A DNA stretch of 64,000 nt. Origin: Yoonia maricola (GTDB lineage Bacteria; Pseudomonadota; Alphaproteobacteria; Rhodobacterales; Rhodobacteraceae). Location of the stretch: contig NZ_PGTY01000001.1 in NCBI RefSeq assembly GCF_002797915.1, forward strand, positions 1,054,001-1,118,000, in the 5' to 3' direction. Below the pieces are notes generated by a model, which worked only from the letters and a program-made list of their open reading frames with translations, was not told the DNA's origin and ran no database searches. Of this stretch, positions 16,888 to 27,086 are shown piece by piece. The translations under genes were made by a program, and so were the position numbers. Position 1 is the first letter of the stretch. The number at the start of each line of letters is the position of its first letter.

Positions 16888-19019
16888 TAGTTCGCCCCCC
16901 CGAACAGCGTCATCCAGGTGAGCAGGATTGCGATGCCAAGAACCATCGCGAAGACATAGCTAAAGATATACCCCGATTGCGCACGGCCCGCGAGCCGCGT
17001 CAAGAACGGTACAATCCCCATAGCCACGCCATTGATCCCACCGTCGATCGTCTTGGTATCGCCCTGCTTCCACAGGATGCGGCCCAAGGCGAAGGCAGGG
17101 CGGACGAAGATGAAGTTATAGATCTCGTCAAAGTACCATTTGTTCAGCAGGAACTGGTAAAGCGGCGCTTGCTGCTCGGCCAGTTTGCGCGGCCAGTCAG
17201 GGCGACGGATGTACATCTGATAGGCCAAACCCAGACCCGCCAACATTGCAAAGAACGGGGCCAGTTTGACCCAAACAGGCACCTCATGGGCATCATTCAG
17301 GACGTGGTTGTCAGGGCTGTTGTGAATAGCCCCCTCGCCCGGCGCGCCAACAAGGTTGTAGTGGGCCTTGCCGTGGCCAGCTTCGGCGGCGTGGTCTTCG
17401 CCGTGATCATCCGCATGATCATCCCCATGGCTTGCTTCATCACCATGTTCAGACGCTTCTGCGTAGGGTGTCCCAAAGAACTTGCCGACCTTGTCGTTGG
17501 AACCAAAGAAAGACCCATACCAGACCATACCGGAAAAGATCGCACCAATGGCCAGCACATAAAGCGGGAACAGCATCGTGTTCGGCGCTTCATGGGCGTG
17601 CTCATGCGTATGCGCATCCCCGCGTGGGGTGCCATAGAAGGTCATGAACATCAGACGCCAGCTGTAGAAACTGGTCATCAGTGCGGCAATCACCAGCATC
17701 CAGAAGGCATAGCCACCAGCGGTGCCTGCATAAGCGCTTTCGATAATAGCATCCTTGGACACAAAGCCCGCGAAACCAATCGGGAAGCCCACGTAAAGCA
17801 ACGGAATACCCACGCCAGTGATGGCCAGCGTGCCGATCATCATCATCCAGAACGTCTTGGGTATTTTGTGGCGTAAACCACCATAGTTCCGCATGTCTTG
17901 TTCGTGGTGCATCGCGTGAATGACCGAACCCGCCCCAAGGAATAACATCGCCTTGAAGAACGCGTGTGTCAGCAGGTGGAACATCGCAACCGAATAGACA
18001 CCAAGGCCAGCGGCGACAAACATATAGCCCAGCTGCGAACAGGTAGAATACGCAATGACGCGCTTGATGTCGTTCTGGACCAGACCAACTGTAGCGGCGA
18101 AAAACGCGGTCGATGCACCGAGGAAGACGATAAAGTTAGTCGCGGCAGGCGCATATTCCATCAACGGCGACATGCGGCAAACAAGAAAGACACCAGCGGT
18201 CACCATGGTCGCGGCGTGGATCAGGGCCGACACCGGGGTCGGGCCTTCCATCGCGTCGGGCAACCATGTGTGCAGGAACAGCTGCGCAGATTTCCCCATC
18301 GCGCCGATAAACAGCAGGAAGGCAATCAGGTTCAACGTATTCCATTCGCGCCATGCAAAGGTCATCGTATGATCTTGCAGATCAGGGATTGCGGCAAAGA
18401 TATCTTCAAAGCGAATGCTATCGGTCACCATATAAAGGGCAAAGATACCCAACGCGAAGCCAAAGTCACCCACGCGGTTCACGACAAAGGCTTTGATCGC
18501 GGCGGCCCCAGCAGATGGTTTACGGTAGTAAAAACCGATCAGCAGGTACGACGCCACGCCCACGCCTTCCCAGCCAAAGAACATCTGCACAAGGTTATCG
18601 GCTGTCACCAGCATCAACATCGCAAAGGTAAAGAACGACAGATAGGCAAAGAAGCGGGGGCGATAGCTTTCGCCCTCTTTAAAGTTCTCGTCATGGGCCA
18701 TGTAGCCAAAGGAATATAGGTGCACGAGGGCCGACACGGTGTTGATCACAATCAGCATGATCGCGGTCAGACGGTCCATGCGAATGGCCCAGTCAGTGCT
18801 CAACGTGCCGCTCTCGATCCAGCGTAGGATATTGACGGTATAGGTGCCGTTGGGATGGGCCGACGGATCAAACGTCAGGAAAACAACCCAAGACAGGATC
18901 GCGGCAAGAAACAGAAGGCTCGTCGCGGTCCACTGCGCAGCGGTCTCACCGATCAGTTTCCAACCGAACCCGCACAGGATGGCACCCACCAGCGGGGCAA
19001 AGAGGATAATGGTTTCCAT
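16887..19019 (-). CDS. nuoL: NADH-quinone oxidoreductase subunit L with His-rich loop
   Basis: This 710-residue distal pump subunit is longer than the E. coli protein (about 610). It has [38 protein letters not shown] and [19 protein letters not shown], and ends in the region that forms the long lateral helix. The extra length is largely a soluble loop at about residues 465-580 with two His-rich stretches: [11 protein letters not shown] (about 467-476) and a seven-His, nine-acidic segment at about 525-553. The loop lies before the last membrane segments and could bind metal. It follows nuoK by 6 bases. Confidence 0.97.
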   Translation of the reverse strand: METIILFAPLVGAILCGFGWKLIGETAAQWTATSLLFLAAILSWVVFLTFDPSAHPNGTYTVNILRWIESGTLSTDWAIRMDRLTAIMLIVINTVSALVHLYSFGYMAHDENFKEGESYRPRFFAYLSFFTFAMLMLVTADNLVQMFFGWEGVGVASYLLIGFYYRKPSAGAAAIKAFVVNRVGDFGFALGIFALYMVTDSIRFEDIFAAIPDLQDHTMTFAWREWNTLNLIAFLLFIGAMGKSAQLFLHTWLPDAMEGPTPVSALIHAATMVTAGVFLVCRMSPLMEYAPAATNFIVFLGASTAFFAATVGLVQNDIKRVIAYSTCSQLGYMFVAAGLGVYSVAMFHLLTHAFFKAMLFLGAGSVIHAMHHEQDMRNYGGLRHKIPKTFWMMMIGTLAITGVGIPLLYVGFPIGFAGFVSKDAIIESAYAGTAGGYAFWMLVIAALMTSFYSWRLMFMTFYGTPRGDAHTHEHAHEAPNTMLFPLYVLAIGAIFSGMVWYGSFFGSNDKVGKFFGTPYAEASEHGDEASHGDDHADDHGEDHAAEAGHGKAHYNLVGAPGEGAIHNSPDNHVLNDAHEVPVWVKLAPFFAMLAGLGLAYQMYIRRPDWPRKLAEQQAPLYQFLLNKWYFDEIYNFIFVRPAFALGRILWKQGDTKTIDGGINGVAMGIVPFLTRLAGRAQSGYIFSYVFAMVLGIAILLTWMTLFGGAN

Positions 19020-19025
19020 TTTCGA

Positions 19026-19331
19026 TCAGCCCTTCATCACGTTGACGTCTTCAACGTCGATGGTCCCGCGATTGCGGAAGAAACATACAAGGATCGCAAG
19101 GCCAATAGCGGCCTCGGCGGCGGCAACGGTGAGGACAAAGAGGGTAAAGACCTGCCCCACCAGATCGCCGAGAAAGCTAGAGAACGCCACAAGGTTGATA
19201 TTCACCGCCAGCAGCATCAATTCGATGCTCATCAGCAGGATAATCACGTTCTTGCGGTTCAGGAATAATCCGAAGATCCCGATGACAAACAGGGCCGCAG
19301 CCACCGTGAGATAATGTTCAAGTCCGATCAT
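19026..19331 (-). CDS. nuoK: NADH-quinone oxidoreductase subunit K
   Basis: The 101-residue, three-helix subunit has the typical [15 protein letters not shown] motif with the conserved membrane Glu, and [15 protein letters not shown] with the second conserved Glu. It is an Mrp-MnhC-like part of the proton path beside NuoJ and NuoA. It is separated from the next upstream gene by 55 bases. Confidence 0.97.
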   Translation of the reverse strand: MIGLEHYLTVAAALFVIGIFGLFLNRKNVIILLMSIELMLLAVNINLVAFSSFLGDLVGQVFTLFVLTVAAAEAAIGLAILVCFFRNRGTIDVEDVNVMKG

Positions 19332-19386
19332 TCATTCGTCCCTCCGAGGCACTGCGCCCCGATCTTCTTGTCTGTTGCAGCGCGGT

Positions 19387-19896
19387 CTAACCCGCGAGCA
19401 TAAATTCTGTCTTCTCGCCACGCAGCGCGGGGTAAGCCGCAGCGCAGGCGCATGTCTCAACTGTTTCTGTCGTGATCGCGATATCGCGGGCGATGAACTC
19501 CAGATCATTCGCGATCCGTTCAAACGTCGCAAAAATGCGGGAACCGGCCTGATGGCGGTCCAAAACCTCGATCGCGTCATCGGTGCGGTCAAACGCACTG
19601 CGGCGGCCCATATTTTCCTCAGCACTGCGAAAACGCAGCGTCTCGCCACTCGCGCATTCCACAAGGGAAAAACCCTTGGCGGTGCCTTCCTGCGACCACC
19701 AGTCCATCCACATCACACGGCCCTCGCCCAAGTCCATATGGCGGATTTCACCGCCATGGCTGGGGTGGGTCGTGCGTTTGCAATCGGCCAGTGTCAGGGC
19801 GTTGGCTTGCGTGGCCATTGCCATCGCCAACCCCACAGCAAAGAATTTTAGATAAAATTCTTTTGACACTAAGATTTTTCGCGAAAAATCTTGCAT
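19387..19896 (-). CDS. Exported protein of unknown function within the nuo cluster
   Basis: A 169-residue protein with a hydrophobic signal-like segment at about residues 14-33 ending ATQANA, suggesting export to the periplasm. The body has five cysteines, including a CACAAAYP cluster near the end and single cysteines in LADCKR and LVECASG. Disulfides or a metal site are possible. The ATG overlaps the nuoJ stop by one base (TGATG), so it is translated with the complex I transcript. I do not recognise a family. A later start near Met24 would shorten the leader. Confidence 0.7.
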   Translation of the reverse strand: MQDFSRKILVSKEFYLKFFAVGLAMAMATQANALTLADCKRTTHPSHGGEIRHMDLGEGRVMWMDWWSQEGTAKGFSLVECASGETLRFRSAEENMGRRSAFDRTDDAIEVLDRHQAGSRIFATFERIANDLEFIARDIAITTETVETCACAAAYPALRGEKTEFMLAG

Positions 19897-20501
19897 CAGA
19901 GCCCCTGCCCAGGTTTGACGTCTTTCAATTCCATCGCCTTGGCAGGGTCACGGTACATCTGCGCCAATACGTTCTGGCGTTTGATATCCACACGGTGGCG
20001 CAGTGTCAGGACAATCGCCCCGATCATCGCGACCAGCAGGATCAGGCCAGAGAGTTGGAACAGCAGGATGTATTTGTCATAGATCAGCAGCCCCAGCGCG
20101 CGGGTGTTATCCAGATCACCGGTTGGTGCGGCGATCCGCCCTTCGACCCCGTCAGAGTACCCCCAGACGCCAAAGGCCAATGCCAGTTGCATCATGATCA
20201 CCACGCCGATCAGCAGGGCAAGCGGCAGGTATTTCGTCATCTCCGCTTTCAATTCTGCGAAATCAACGTCCAGCATCATCACAACGAAAAGGAAAAGTAC
20301 GGCGACGGCACCGACGTAGACAATGATCAAGAGCATCGCGACGAACTCTGCCCCCAAGGTCACGAACAAACCGGCAGAAGACAGGAAGGCGAGGATCAGC
20401 CACAGCACCGAATGCACCGGGTTGCGGGCGATGACGGTCATCAGCCCCCCGGCCACTGTCGTCACCGCGAATAGGTAAAATGTGAACGCGAAAACACTCA
20501 T
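19896..20501 (-). CDS. nuoJ: NADH-quinone oxidoreductase subunit J
   Basis: A 201-residue polytopic subunit with [18 protein letters not shown] and the pi-bulge helix region [20 protein letters not shown], both typical of NuoJ. It lies at the base of the membrane arm near the quinone site. The start overlaps the stop of the upstream carboxymuconolactone decarboxylase-like gene by 4 bases. Confidence 0.96.
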   Translation of the reverse strand: MSVFAFTFYLFAVTTVAGGLMTVIARNPVHSVLWLILAFLSSAGLFVTLGAEFVAMLLIIVYVGAVAVLFLFVVMMLDVDFAELKAEMTKYLPLALLIGVVIMMQLALAFGVWGYSDGVEGRIAAPTGDLDNTRALGLLIYDKYILLFQLSGLILLVAMIGAIVLTLRHRVDIKRQNVLAQMYRDPAKAMELKDVKPGQGL

Positions 20502-20896
20502 GCGTTGTCGTCCTTATCCAATACGTCTGTGGCCAGTTCCATGGCTTTGGTCATGGCCGGCACGCCAGCGAACATGCCCATCTGTGCGATGACTTCGGCG
20601 ATTTCCTGTTTGCTGGCCCCTGCTTCCACCAAATGGCGGACCGTCAGCCTGATCTGCGCCTCAGCCTGCGCACCCAGCACGGTCAGCCCGGCCAGCGTCA
20701 GCATCAGGCGGGTTTTCGCGTCCAAACCTTCGGGGTTAACGCCCTTGCCAAAGAACATCTCCATCGTCTCGGCAGGCATGGTCGGCCAGAGGTTCTCAAA
20801 CCCTTTGGGCGTGAAGGCATCCATATCGACATTCATCGATTTGGCCCAGTCTTGGGACATCTTCATCATGGCTTCAAAGGGGTTCTGATCGGTCAT
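20498..20896 (-). CDS. Carboxymuconolactone decarboxylase (AhpD-like) family protein 1
   Basis: This 132-residue helical protein has the CMD-family core [19 protein letters not shown] and [20 protein letters not shown]. It has no cysteine at all, so it cannot be a CxxC peroxidase of the AhpD type. ATG 20896 is backed by GGAGGAGGG and overlaps the previous gene by 4 bases; an upstream ATG at 20995 is inside that gene. It forms a tandem pair with the following entry between nuoI and nuoJ, and its partner or substrate is unknown. Confidence 0.8.
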   Translation of the reverse strand: MTDQNPFEAMMKMSQDWAKSMNVDMDAFTPKGFENLWPTMPAETMEMFFGKGVNPEGLDAKTRLMLTLAGLTVLGAQAEAQIRLTVRHLVEAGASKQEIAEVIAQMGMFAGVPAMTKAMELATDVLDKDDNA

Positions 20897-21282
20897 GCGC
20901 CCTCCTCCGCCTCGAAGACCTCGATAGCGGCATTCAGCCCGTTGATCATTGCCGGAAAACCACCATAGAGCGTCATTTGATAGATGATTTCGCAAATCTC
21001 TTCACGGCTTGCACCAACGGCGCGCGCGCTTGCAATATTGACTTTCAACTGCGGTTTCGTCTGCCCACCCTGGGCGGTCAAAGCCGCCACGGTAGCCAAA
21101 AGCCGCGTTTTTTCGTCAACCACACCACGGGCGTAAAAAGTGCCATAAGGCACCTCAACCACCATACGAGACAGGCCCGGAACCAGCGCGTCATAGCGGG
21201 CGGCCAATGCGTCCTCCATGCCAGGGTTCACCTGTTCAGACAAGGCTTTGCCACGCTCATATGTGGGTTGATCAAGGCTCAT
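20893..21282 (-). CDS. Carboxymuconolactone decarboxylase (AhpD-like) family protein 2
   Basis: A 129-residue paralogue of the downstream gene, with [18 protein letters not shown] and [20 protein letters not shown]. It has one cysteine (EEICEII) at about the position of the second AhpD cysteine; the CxxC pair is absent. It overlaps nuoI by 4 bases and the next gene by 4 bases, so the pair is embedded in the complex I operon. CMD-like proteins act as decarboxylases or antioxidant enzymes; neither is demonstrated here. Confidence 0.8.
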   Translation of the reverse strand: MSLDQPTYERGKALSEQVNPGMEDALAARYDALVPGLSRMVVEVPYGTFYARGVVDEKTRLLATVAALTAQGGQTKPQLKVNIASARAVGASREEICEIIYQMTLYGGFPAMINGLNAAIEVFEAEEGA

Positions 21283-21773
21283 CGGTAAGGCGCATCCAGT
21301 TCAAGGTTGCGCGCGATCTCTGATTCCCAACGGTCGCCGTTTTCGAGCAGCTTTTCCTTGTCGTAATACAGCTCTTCGCGCGTTTCGGTGCTGAACTCAA
21401 AATTTGGGCCTTCGACGATTGCATCGACCGGGCAGGCCTCTTGGCAGAAACCGCAGTAGATGCATTTGGTCATGTCGATGTCATAGCGGGTTGTGCGGCG
21501 GCTGCCGTCATCGCGCGGTTCGGCGTCAATTGTGATGGCCTGCGCCGGGCAAACGGCTTCGCACAGCTTACAGGCAATACAGCGTTCTTCGCCGTTGGGA
21601 TAGCGACGCAAGGCGTGCTCACCCCGGAAACGAGGGGACAGCGGCCCCTTCTCATGTGGATAGTTCAGCGTGGCCTTGGGCGAGAAAAAGTACTTCATGC
21701 CAAGGCTGAAGCCCTTCCAGAAATCCTGCAACAGGAAGTATTTCGCAGCGCGGGTGTAGTCGATTTGGGTCAT
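21279..21773 (-). CDS. nuoI: NADH-quinone oxidoreductase subunit I
   Basis: A 164-residue ferredoxin-like subunit with two 4Fe-4S motifs, [12 protein letters not shown] and [12 protein letters not shown], for clusters N6a and N6b on the electron path to the quinone. ATG 21773 ([13 protein letters not shown]) has GGGGAG about 9 bases upstream and was preferred to the ATG at 21803, which overlaps the TM2 gene. Confidence 0.97.
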   Translation of the reverse strand: MTQIDYTRAAKYFLLQDFWKGFSLGMKYFFSPKATLNYPHEKGPLSPRFRGEHALRRYPNGEERCIACKLCEAVCPAQAITIDAEPRDDGSRRTTRYDIDMTKCIYCGFCQEACPVDAIVEGPNFEFSTETREELYYDKEKLLENGDRWESEIARNLELDAPYR

Positions 21774-21774
21774 C

Positions 21775-22068
21775 TTAGATGCTCCCCTTTTGAAGCTTCG
21801 CATGATGGGCTGAGGTCACAAAACCCTTCATTCTTACGAGGTCAAATATCCAGATTACCGTTAGGGCAATAAACACCACGATCACTATCAATCCGGTGAG
21901 CTGCGAAGGAGCGGCAAGGGATATCGCAATAACAAAGATGATCGCACCAGTCATGATGACCGCCGAGCCGGCACGTCCCAAATAGAGATGATAAAGACCA
22001 GTTTGCCCAGACAGAAGAGCCAGCAGGTAGGCAATCCAAAGTTTTGGATGACGATCAGCTACTTGCAT
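21775..22068 (-). CDS. TM2-domain small membrane protein
   Basis: The 97-residue protein has an N-terminal helix [11 protein letters not shown], the TM2-type turn [13 protein letters not shown], then two strongly hydrophobic helices (about residues 33-75) and a short basic tail. TM2 domain proteins are small two-helix membrane proteins of mostly unknown role. The ATG overlaps the nuoH stop by one base (TGATG), which argues strongly for this start, and the gene ends 1 base before nuoI. It may help assembly of the membrane arm, but this is only inferred from position. Confidence 0.75.
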   Translation of the reverse strand: MQVADRHPKLWIAYLLALLSGQTGLYHLYLGRAGSAVIMTGAIIFVIAISLAAPSQLTGLIVIVVFIALTVIWIFDLVRMKGFVTSAHHAKLQKGSI

Positions 22069-23108
22069 CACGCCCCCACTGCCCAGCGCGCCCAAAAGCC
22101 GCCGAGTACTTCGTATTTTGCCAGGAAAGACACGATCACCACCCAAGCCAGCGACATCGGCAGGAACACTTTCCAGCCGATCCGCATCAACTGGTCATAG
22201 CGGTAGCGTGGTGTGATGGCCTTCACCATTGAGAACATGAAGAAGACCAGCCCCATCTTCAGCACCATCCACAGGATGCCGTCTGGCAGCCCCGGAATGG
22301 GTGACAGCCAGCCGCCGAAGAAGAGCAGCGAGATCAGTGCGCACATCAGCACAACCGCCATCAATTCGCCGATCATGAACAAGAGGAACGGGGTGGAGGA
22401 GTATTCCACCTGATAGCCCGCGACCAGTTCTGATTCTGCTTCTGGCAGATCAAACGGTGGGCGGTTCGTTTCCGCCAAGGCGCTGATAAAGAACAGGAAT
22501 AGCATCGGAAAATGCGCAACCCAGAACCAGTTGAACAGGCCCGCATTACCGTCTTGTGCGGCAACAATGGCGCCAAAGTTCATGGAACCGGCGGAGATGA
22601 TGACGCCGATGATGATCAGGCCGATGGACACCTCGTAAGAGATCATCTGCGCCGCAGACCGCAATGAGCCAAGGAATGGGTATTTGGAGTTTGAAGCCCA
22701 GCCGCCCATGATCACGCCGTAAACCTCGAGCGACCCAATCGCGAAGATATAAAGGATGGCCACGTTAATGTCGGCCAGCACCCAGCCCTCGTTGAAGGGG
22801 ATCACTGACCATGAAATCACAGCCAAAACAAAGGCAATCATCGGAGCGAGGAAAAAGACGAACTTATCTGCGCCCGCAGGCACAACGATCTCTTTAACAA
22901 TATACTTCAAAAAGTCGGCAAAGGATTGCAGCAGACCAAATGCACCCACGACGTTTGGCCCTTTGCGCATCTGCACAGCAGCCCAGACCTTGCGGTCGGC
23001 ATACATCAGAAACGCAAGTGCCACCAAAAGGGGGATCAGAACCAGTAGGCACTGAAACAAGATCACCATGACGATGCCAAGGTTGGTATTGGTAAAGAAT
23101 TCAACCAT
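22068..23108 (-). CDS. nuoH: NADH-quinone oxidoreductase subunit H
   Basis: A 346-residue polytopic subunit with the hallmark [24 protein letters not shown]-type start (seen as [18 protein letters not shown]). It also has the quinone-cavity acidic loop [18 protein letters not shown]. NuoH links the quinone chamber to the proton channels. It follows nuoG by 11 bases. Confidence 0.97.
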   Translation of the reverse strand: MVEFFTNTNLGIVMVILFQCLLVLIPLLVALAFLMYADRKVWAAVQMRKGPNVVGAFGLLQSFADFLKYIVKEIVVPAGADKFVFFLAPMIAFVLAVISWSVIPFNEGWVLADINVAILYIFAIGSLEVYGVIMGGWASNSKYPFLGSLRSAAQMISYEVSIGLIIIGVIISAGSMNFGAIVAAQDGNAGLFNWFWVAHFPMLFLFFISALAETNRPPFDLPEAESELVAGYQVEYSSTPFLLFMIGELMAVVLMCALISLLFFGGWLSPIPGLPDGILWMVLKMGLVFFMFSMVKAITPRYRYDQLMRIGWKVFLPMSLAWVVIVSFLAKYEVLGGFWARWAVGA

Positions 23109-23119
23109 TGTCGTCGTCC

Positions 23120-25138
23120 TTATTCCGCTGCCATGGGCGCGGATTTACGTGCCTTTGCATTCGCGCTCAGCTCTGCCATCAGGCTGGAGGCGCGTGCAAT
23201 CGGGTTCGTGAGGTAGAAATCGGTGATGGCGTTGCGGAAATCGGCCTTGCCGGGCTTTTTGACCGTCAGCGGCTGCCATTCATTTTCCGCCACTTCGTCG
23301 ATGTCGCCCAGATGTGGGTGTGCCGCAACCAACGCCTGACGCAGTTGCGCCATGCTATCGAAGGGCAGTGTCGCATCAAGTTCGGCCGAGAGCGCCCGCA
23401 GGATCGCCCAGTTTTCCTTGGCCTCACCCGGCGGGAAACTGGCGCGTAGCGCCAATTGCGGGCGGCCTTCGGTATTGACGAACAGGCCGTTTTCTTCGGT
23501 ATAGGCTGCCGACGGCAGAATGATATCCGCGCGATGTGCACCACGATCACCGTGGCTGCCTTGATAGATCACGAAAGCACCGGGATCGATATCAACTTCA
23601 TCCGCGCCAAGGTTATAGATCACCTCGGCACCCGCAAGTGTCGCATCAAGACCGCCCTCGGTCACAGCACCCACATCCATCGCACCAACACGACCAGCGG
23701 CAGTGTGCAGCACCAAGAACTTGGATTTTGTTTTGTCGGCAAGCGCCATTGCCTGGCTCAACACAGCTTCACCATCTGCTTCACGCAGCGCGCCCATGCC
23801 AATCACAACAAGGCTGTCCATGTCTTTCACGGCACCCATGTCTTTCGCAGCCGTATCAACCAGGGCCTGACGATCCGTCCCGACAGGAACAACATCAAAT
23901 GTCAGATCAACCTGTTCGCCAATCATCCCGATATTTGCACCATTTGACCAAGCGCGGCGCAGACGCGCGTTCAGGACCGGCGCTTCTAATCGGGGGTTCG
24001 TGCCAATCAGTTGGATCATCTTGGCGTCATCAATATCTTCGATGGTCGCCGTCCCAACATAGCCCGATCTGTTACCCACGGGTAACTTCGCGCCATCGGT
24101 ACGACATTCGACGTTACCGCCCTGCCCTTCGATAAGTTGTTTCAACGCGAATGCCGCTTCGACGGGGGCCAGATCACCGACGAGGCCAGCAACTTTTTTG
24201 CCCTTCATCGCGGCGGCCGCGGCCGACAGCGCCTCGGGCCAGCTTGCTTTGCGCAGCTTGCCATTTTCGCGGATGTAGGGTGTATCAAGGCGCTGCTTGC
24301 GCAGCCCGTCCCAGACAAAACGCGTCTTGTCGGAAATCCATTCTTCGTTCACGCCGTCATGGTTGCGTGGCAGAAAGCGCATGACTTCGCGGCCTTTGGT
24401 ATCGACCCGGATGTTAGAGCCGAGGGCGTCCATCACATCAATCGATTCCGTCTTGGTCAGTTCCCATGGACGGGCGGTAAAAGCATAAGGCTTTGAGACC
24501 AGCGCACCAACCGGGCAAAGATCAATGATATTGCCCTGCATATTCGAATCGAGCGTTTCGCCTAAGTACGACGTAATCTCCGCATCCTCACCGCGGCCTG
24601 TCTGGCCCATCTGGTGAATGCCCGCGACCTCAGTCGTGAAGCGCACGCAGCGGGTGCAGGAAATGCAGCGGGTCATATGGGTTTCAACAAGCGGGCCAAG
24701 ATCCAGATCCTCGGTCGCGCGTTTGGGTTCACGGAAGCGGCTGAAATCAACACCGTAGGCCATCGCCTGATCCTGCAAATCACACTCGCCGCCCTGATCG
24801 CAGATCGGGCAATCCAGCGGGTGATTGATCAGCAGAAATTCCATCACGCCTTCGCGGGCCTTTTTGACCATCGGCGAATTGGTTTTCACAACAGGCGGCT
24901 GGCCTTCCGGACCGGGGCGCAAATCGCGCACCTGCATGGCACAGGACGCCGCAGGCTTGGGAGGGCCGCCCACAACCTCAACCAGACACATCCGGCAGTT
25001 GCCCGCGATTGAAAGCCGTTCATGATAGCAGAAACGCGGGATTTCGATACCGGCCTCTTCACAGGCCTGTATCAGGGTCATGGCCCCGTCAACTTCGACC
25101 TCTTTTCCATCAATGACGACTTTGCGCAGATCAGACAT
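23120..25138 (-). CDS. nuoG: NADH-quinone oxidoreductase subunit G
   Basis: This 672-residue peripheral-arm subunit has an N-terminal 2Fe-2S ferredoxin domain ([15 protein letters not shown]), the His-containing 4Fe-4S region [15 protein letters not shown], and the CISCTRC cluster motif. A molybdopterin oxidoreductase-like domain follows to the end. It carries N1b, N4 and N5 in the electron wire. The 137 bases between it and the upstream DUF5333 gene hold an inverted repeat (25185-25212). Confidence 0.97.
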   Translation of the reverse strand: MSDLRKVVIDGKEVEVDGAMTLIQACEEAGIEIPRFCYHERLSIAGNCRMCLVEVVGGPPKPAASCAMQVRDLRPGPEGQPPVVKTNSPMVKKAREGVMEFLLINHPLDCPICDQGGECDLQDQAMAYGVDFSRFREPKRATEDLDLGPLVETHMTRCISCTRCVRFTTEVAGIHQMGQTGRGEDAEITSYLGETLDSNMQGNIIDLCPVGALVSKPYAFTARPWELTKTESIDVMDALGSNIRVDTKGREVMRFLPRNHDGVNEEWISDKTRFVWDGLRKQRLDTPYIRENGKLRKASWPEALSAAAAAMKGKKVAGLVGDLAPVEAAFALKQLIEGQGGNVECRTDGAKLPVGNRSGYVGTATIEDIDDAKMIQLIGTNPRLEAPVLNARLRRAWSNGANIGMIGEQVDLTFDVVPVGTDRQALVDTAAKDMGAVKDMDSLVVIGMGALREADGEAVLSQAMALADKTKSKFLVLHTAAGRVGAMDVGAVTEGGLDATLAGAEVIYNLGADEVDIDPGAFVIYQGSHGDRGAHRADIILPSAAYTEENGLFVNTEGRPQLALRASFPPGEAKENWAILRALSAELDATLPFDSMAQLRQALVAAHPHLGDIDEVAENEWQPLTVKKPGKADFRNAITDFYLTNPIARASSLMAELSANAKARKSAPMAAE

Positions 25139-25184
25139 GGCGTGTCCTATGTGTTCCCTATCGCGCTATGGACCGCAGGGACCA

Positions 25185-25212
25185 CACGCGTTGCCCCGCG
25201 TTCTAACGCGTG
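25185..25212 (-). promoter_or_regulatory. Inverted repeat upstream of nuoG
   Basis: CACGCGTT, 12-base spacer, AACGCGTG: a perfect 8-base inverted repeat, 47-74 bases before the nuoG start, inside one of the few non-coding gaps of the cluster. It may form an RNA hairpin that separates upstream and downstream expression, or be a protein-binding site. A short A7 run with flanking GATCG/CGATC lies at 25233-25251. Confidence 0.4.
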
Positions 25213-25275
25213 AGACACCGCGATGCCAGTCAGATCGACAAAAAAACGATCAATTTTCGTGTCTTTGACAGCGGC

Positions 25276-25680
25276 TTAGCGCAACAGCCAGCCCACACGG
25301 GTATTTGCATCCATTTGGGCGCGGCCAACGCTGCAATATGTGGCCTCATCGCCGCGTATAACGCCAAGGTCCGCCAACTGCCTACGGGCGATCCCTTCGA
25401 GCCGGTCTTTCTCTGCATCATCATTGATATAGGCATCAATCTCGGCCTCGGAATATCCCAGATCGCGGGCATGACTGCGCAAGGATTGCAGGTAGTTCAG
25501 ACCACGGAACAGGCGCGCGTTGATACTGTCGCACCGCTCAGAGATTTCATAAGCCATGCCTACGAAAATAATCCCATCGCGGACCTTGGCCACATCTTTC
25601 AAAGCGGTTTGCGCCGAAAGGTGACCGGCGGAAATCACGGTTGCGAAGGTCAATACGGCAGTTAGGGCCAGTTTCTTCAT
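25276..25680 (-). CDS. DUF5333-family exported protein
   Basis: From ATG 25680 the protein (134 residues) has a clear signal peptide (MKKLALTAVLTFATVISAGHLSAQ). The mature part has ISERCDSINARLFRGLNYL, LGYSEAEIDAYINDDAEK and a Cys near the end (ATYCSVGRAQM), ending WLLR. This is the arrangement of DUF5333 proteins found in Rhodobacterales. Two cysteines could form a disulfide in the periplasm. The function is unknown; it sits in the complex I operon just before nuoG. Confidence 0.78.
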   Translation of the reverse strand: MKKLALTAVLTFATVISAGHLSAQTALKDVAKVRDGIIFVGMAYEISERCDSINARLFRGLNYLQSLRSHARDLGYSEAEIDAYINDDAEKDRLEGIARRQLADLGVIRGDEATYCSVGRAQMDANTRVGWLLR

Positions 25681-25780
25681 CTGATATCTCCTGCGTGACG
25701 GCTTGGATGCCGCCTTTGTCGCGTAAGAGATCGCGATTTCGGCGTAGATATTCAATATCAGCGTATTGATATAGGTATGT

Positions 25781-26251
25781 TTACGCCGCATTTTGCGTGG
25801 CCAAGCGCCGTAACATATTGGCACCGAATATATTTTCACTCTCACCTTGCCTTTGCAAGACATGCCACCTGGCCAAGCCTTCGGCTACATCCGGCCGATG
25901 GCCTTGCGGCACCCGCCAGCAAACAAGATGCCCGCTATCGCCCGGCACAAACCAGTCCGGTGCGCCTTTCATAATGCGGGCATGCAGGGTTTTGGTGACA
26001 AAGCGGTAAAGCGCGCCTGCGTCTTCCCAGACTGACAGGGTGGATGCAGTGTTGGGACGATCATAAAGTGACCCGGCGGGGTCTTCCTGCGCGAATTCCA
26101 TCTCATCATCCGGCATACGCCAGACAAAACCGGGGCTGCGTGCCCCGATGGCATTGACCTGATCCACAGCATCCTCAAACCCTACGATGCGCGGGTCACC
26201 CCATGGGTAGCGCAGGGTGCCGAAATTGAATTCCGCAAGATGATGGGTCAT
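25781..26251 (-). CDS. DUF3291 domain protein
   Basis: The 156-residue protein from ATG 26251 reads MTHHLAEFNFGTLRYPWGDP, then GFEDAVDQVNAIGARSPGFVWRMP, then a second half with SVWEDAGALYRFVTKTLHAR. These blocks match the DUF3291 family, a dimeric alpha/beta-barrel-like fold related to antibiotic-biosynthesis monooxygenases. No substrate is known. It lies 100 bases upstream of the DUF5333 gene in the nuo cluster. Confidence 0.75.
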   Translation of the reverse strand: MTHHLAEFNFGTLRYPWGDPRIVGFEDAVDQVNAIGARSPGFVWRMPDDEMEFAQEDPAGSLYDRPNTASTLSVWEDAGALYRFVTKTLHARIMKGAPDWFVPGDSGHLVCWRVPQGHRPDVAEGLARWHVLQRQGESENIFGANMLRRLATQNAA

Positions 26252-26442
26252 TGCGCTGCCCCCACACGCAGCCAATCGCAACCGAAAGCGCAATCACTCT
26301 CACCATAGGTTTCACGGTCGTGTCGTTTTACCACGCGGGGATCACTTGTGGCGGCTGGTAGGTGAACGATGTCAAGTCTAGCGACATGCATAGGGTTTCT
26401 CATCAAATGTTGTGAATTTCCCCCACGGCCAATCACCTTCAT
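26248..26442 (-). CDS. Doubtful 64-residue ORF
   Basis: This ORF begins one base after the stop of the upstream small membrane protein gene and ends in a TGA that overlaps the DUF3291 start by 4 bases. That spacing looks like an operon gene. Against it, the product has no recognisable feature, codons rare in the neighbours (AGA, GGA, CTA) are frequent, and there is no clear Shine-Dalgarno sequence. If it is not real, 26252-26443 is simply a 192-base leader for the DUF3291 gene. Confidence 0.25.
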   Translation of the reverse strand: MKVIGRGGNSQHLMRNPMHVARLDIVHLPAATSDPRVVKRHDRETYGESDCAFGCDWLRVGAAQ

Positions 26443-26443
26443 A

Positions 26444-26677
26444 TCAACGCCGTCTTTGCCTTGTCGGGGCAACACCGGCCGAGCCTTTGCGGATGAAGGC
26501 CACAGTCAGGATCACGCCGATCACGGCCAAACCAGCGGCTGCGGCATAGGCCCAAACCGGCGCAATCTCGGACCGGACGGCCGCGACCGTAAACCACGCG
26601 GGCAAGCCGCATATAGCAGACGTGACAAAGGCCGCGCCAAAGCTCGCGGCCCCATCTAGAATATTGCGAAATGCCAT
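26444..26677 (-). CDS. Small two-helix membrane protein
   Basis: The 77-residue product has two hydrophobic helices (about residues 10-31 and 39-62) and a basic tail ending TRQRRR, which suggests the C-terminus is cytoplasmic. It follows the lipoprotein gene by 7 bases, so it is part of the cluster between nuoF and nuoG. No family is recognised. Confidence 0.6.
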   Translation of the reverse strand: MAFRNILDGAASFGAAFVTSAICGLPAWFTVAAVRSEIAPVWAYAAAAGLAVIGVILTVAFIRKGSAGVAPTRQRRR

Positions 26678-26684
26678 GTGTCGC

Positions 26685-27086
26685 TTACGACGGGATCAAA
26701 AGCGCGCTGAGCCCCGAGCCTTCAAGCACTTCGGCGTCCCCTGCCGGGCACAAATCGCTCGATGATAGCTCTACCCCATGCTTTGCTTCAAAGCTGCGCT
26801 GGCTGACATCTGTTTCCAGTTCAATCCCCGCACGTTGACTATTAGAGGCGAGCGAGCCGCGACCGACCTCGTTGCGCGCATCATTCAGTGCCGCATCAAG
26901 CCCGGTGTCATAGCTGTAACGGGCACAGTTCTGCGCGATCTGGTTCGCAATTGTCAGGTTTGCATAATACATCGGCGTCGACATGTTGAATAGTTTCTGA
27001 ACGGCTGGATCGTCCAAGTTCCGCCCGCCAGTTGCACAAGCGGCCAGTGTCAAAGCCGCACCAAACATCAATCCACGTGTCATCAT
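26685..27086 (-). CDS. Lipoprotein, DUF5333-like
   Basis: A 133-residue lipoprotein with signal peptide and lipobox LAAC. The body ([20 protein letters not shown], then [10 protein letters not shown], then [20 protein letters not shown]) follows the same order as the DUF5333 protein nearby: an early Cys, a helix, a late Cys and a small-residue end. I therefore read them as distant paralogues. It overlaps the nuoF stop by 4 bases. Confidence 0.68.
   Translation of the reverse strand: MMTRGLMFGAALTLAACATGGRNLDDPAVQKLFNMSTPMYYANLTIANQIAQNCARYSYDTGLDAALNDARNEVGRGSLASNSQRAGIELETDVSQRSFEAKHGVELSSSDLCPAGDAEVLEGSGLSALLIPS

Noticed and set aside
16869-17876. 335-codon plus-strand ORF
   Set aside because: It is antisense to nuoL, a well-supported complex I gene.
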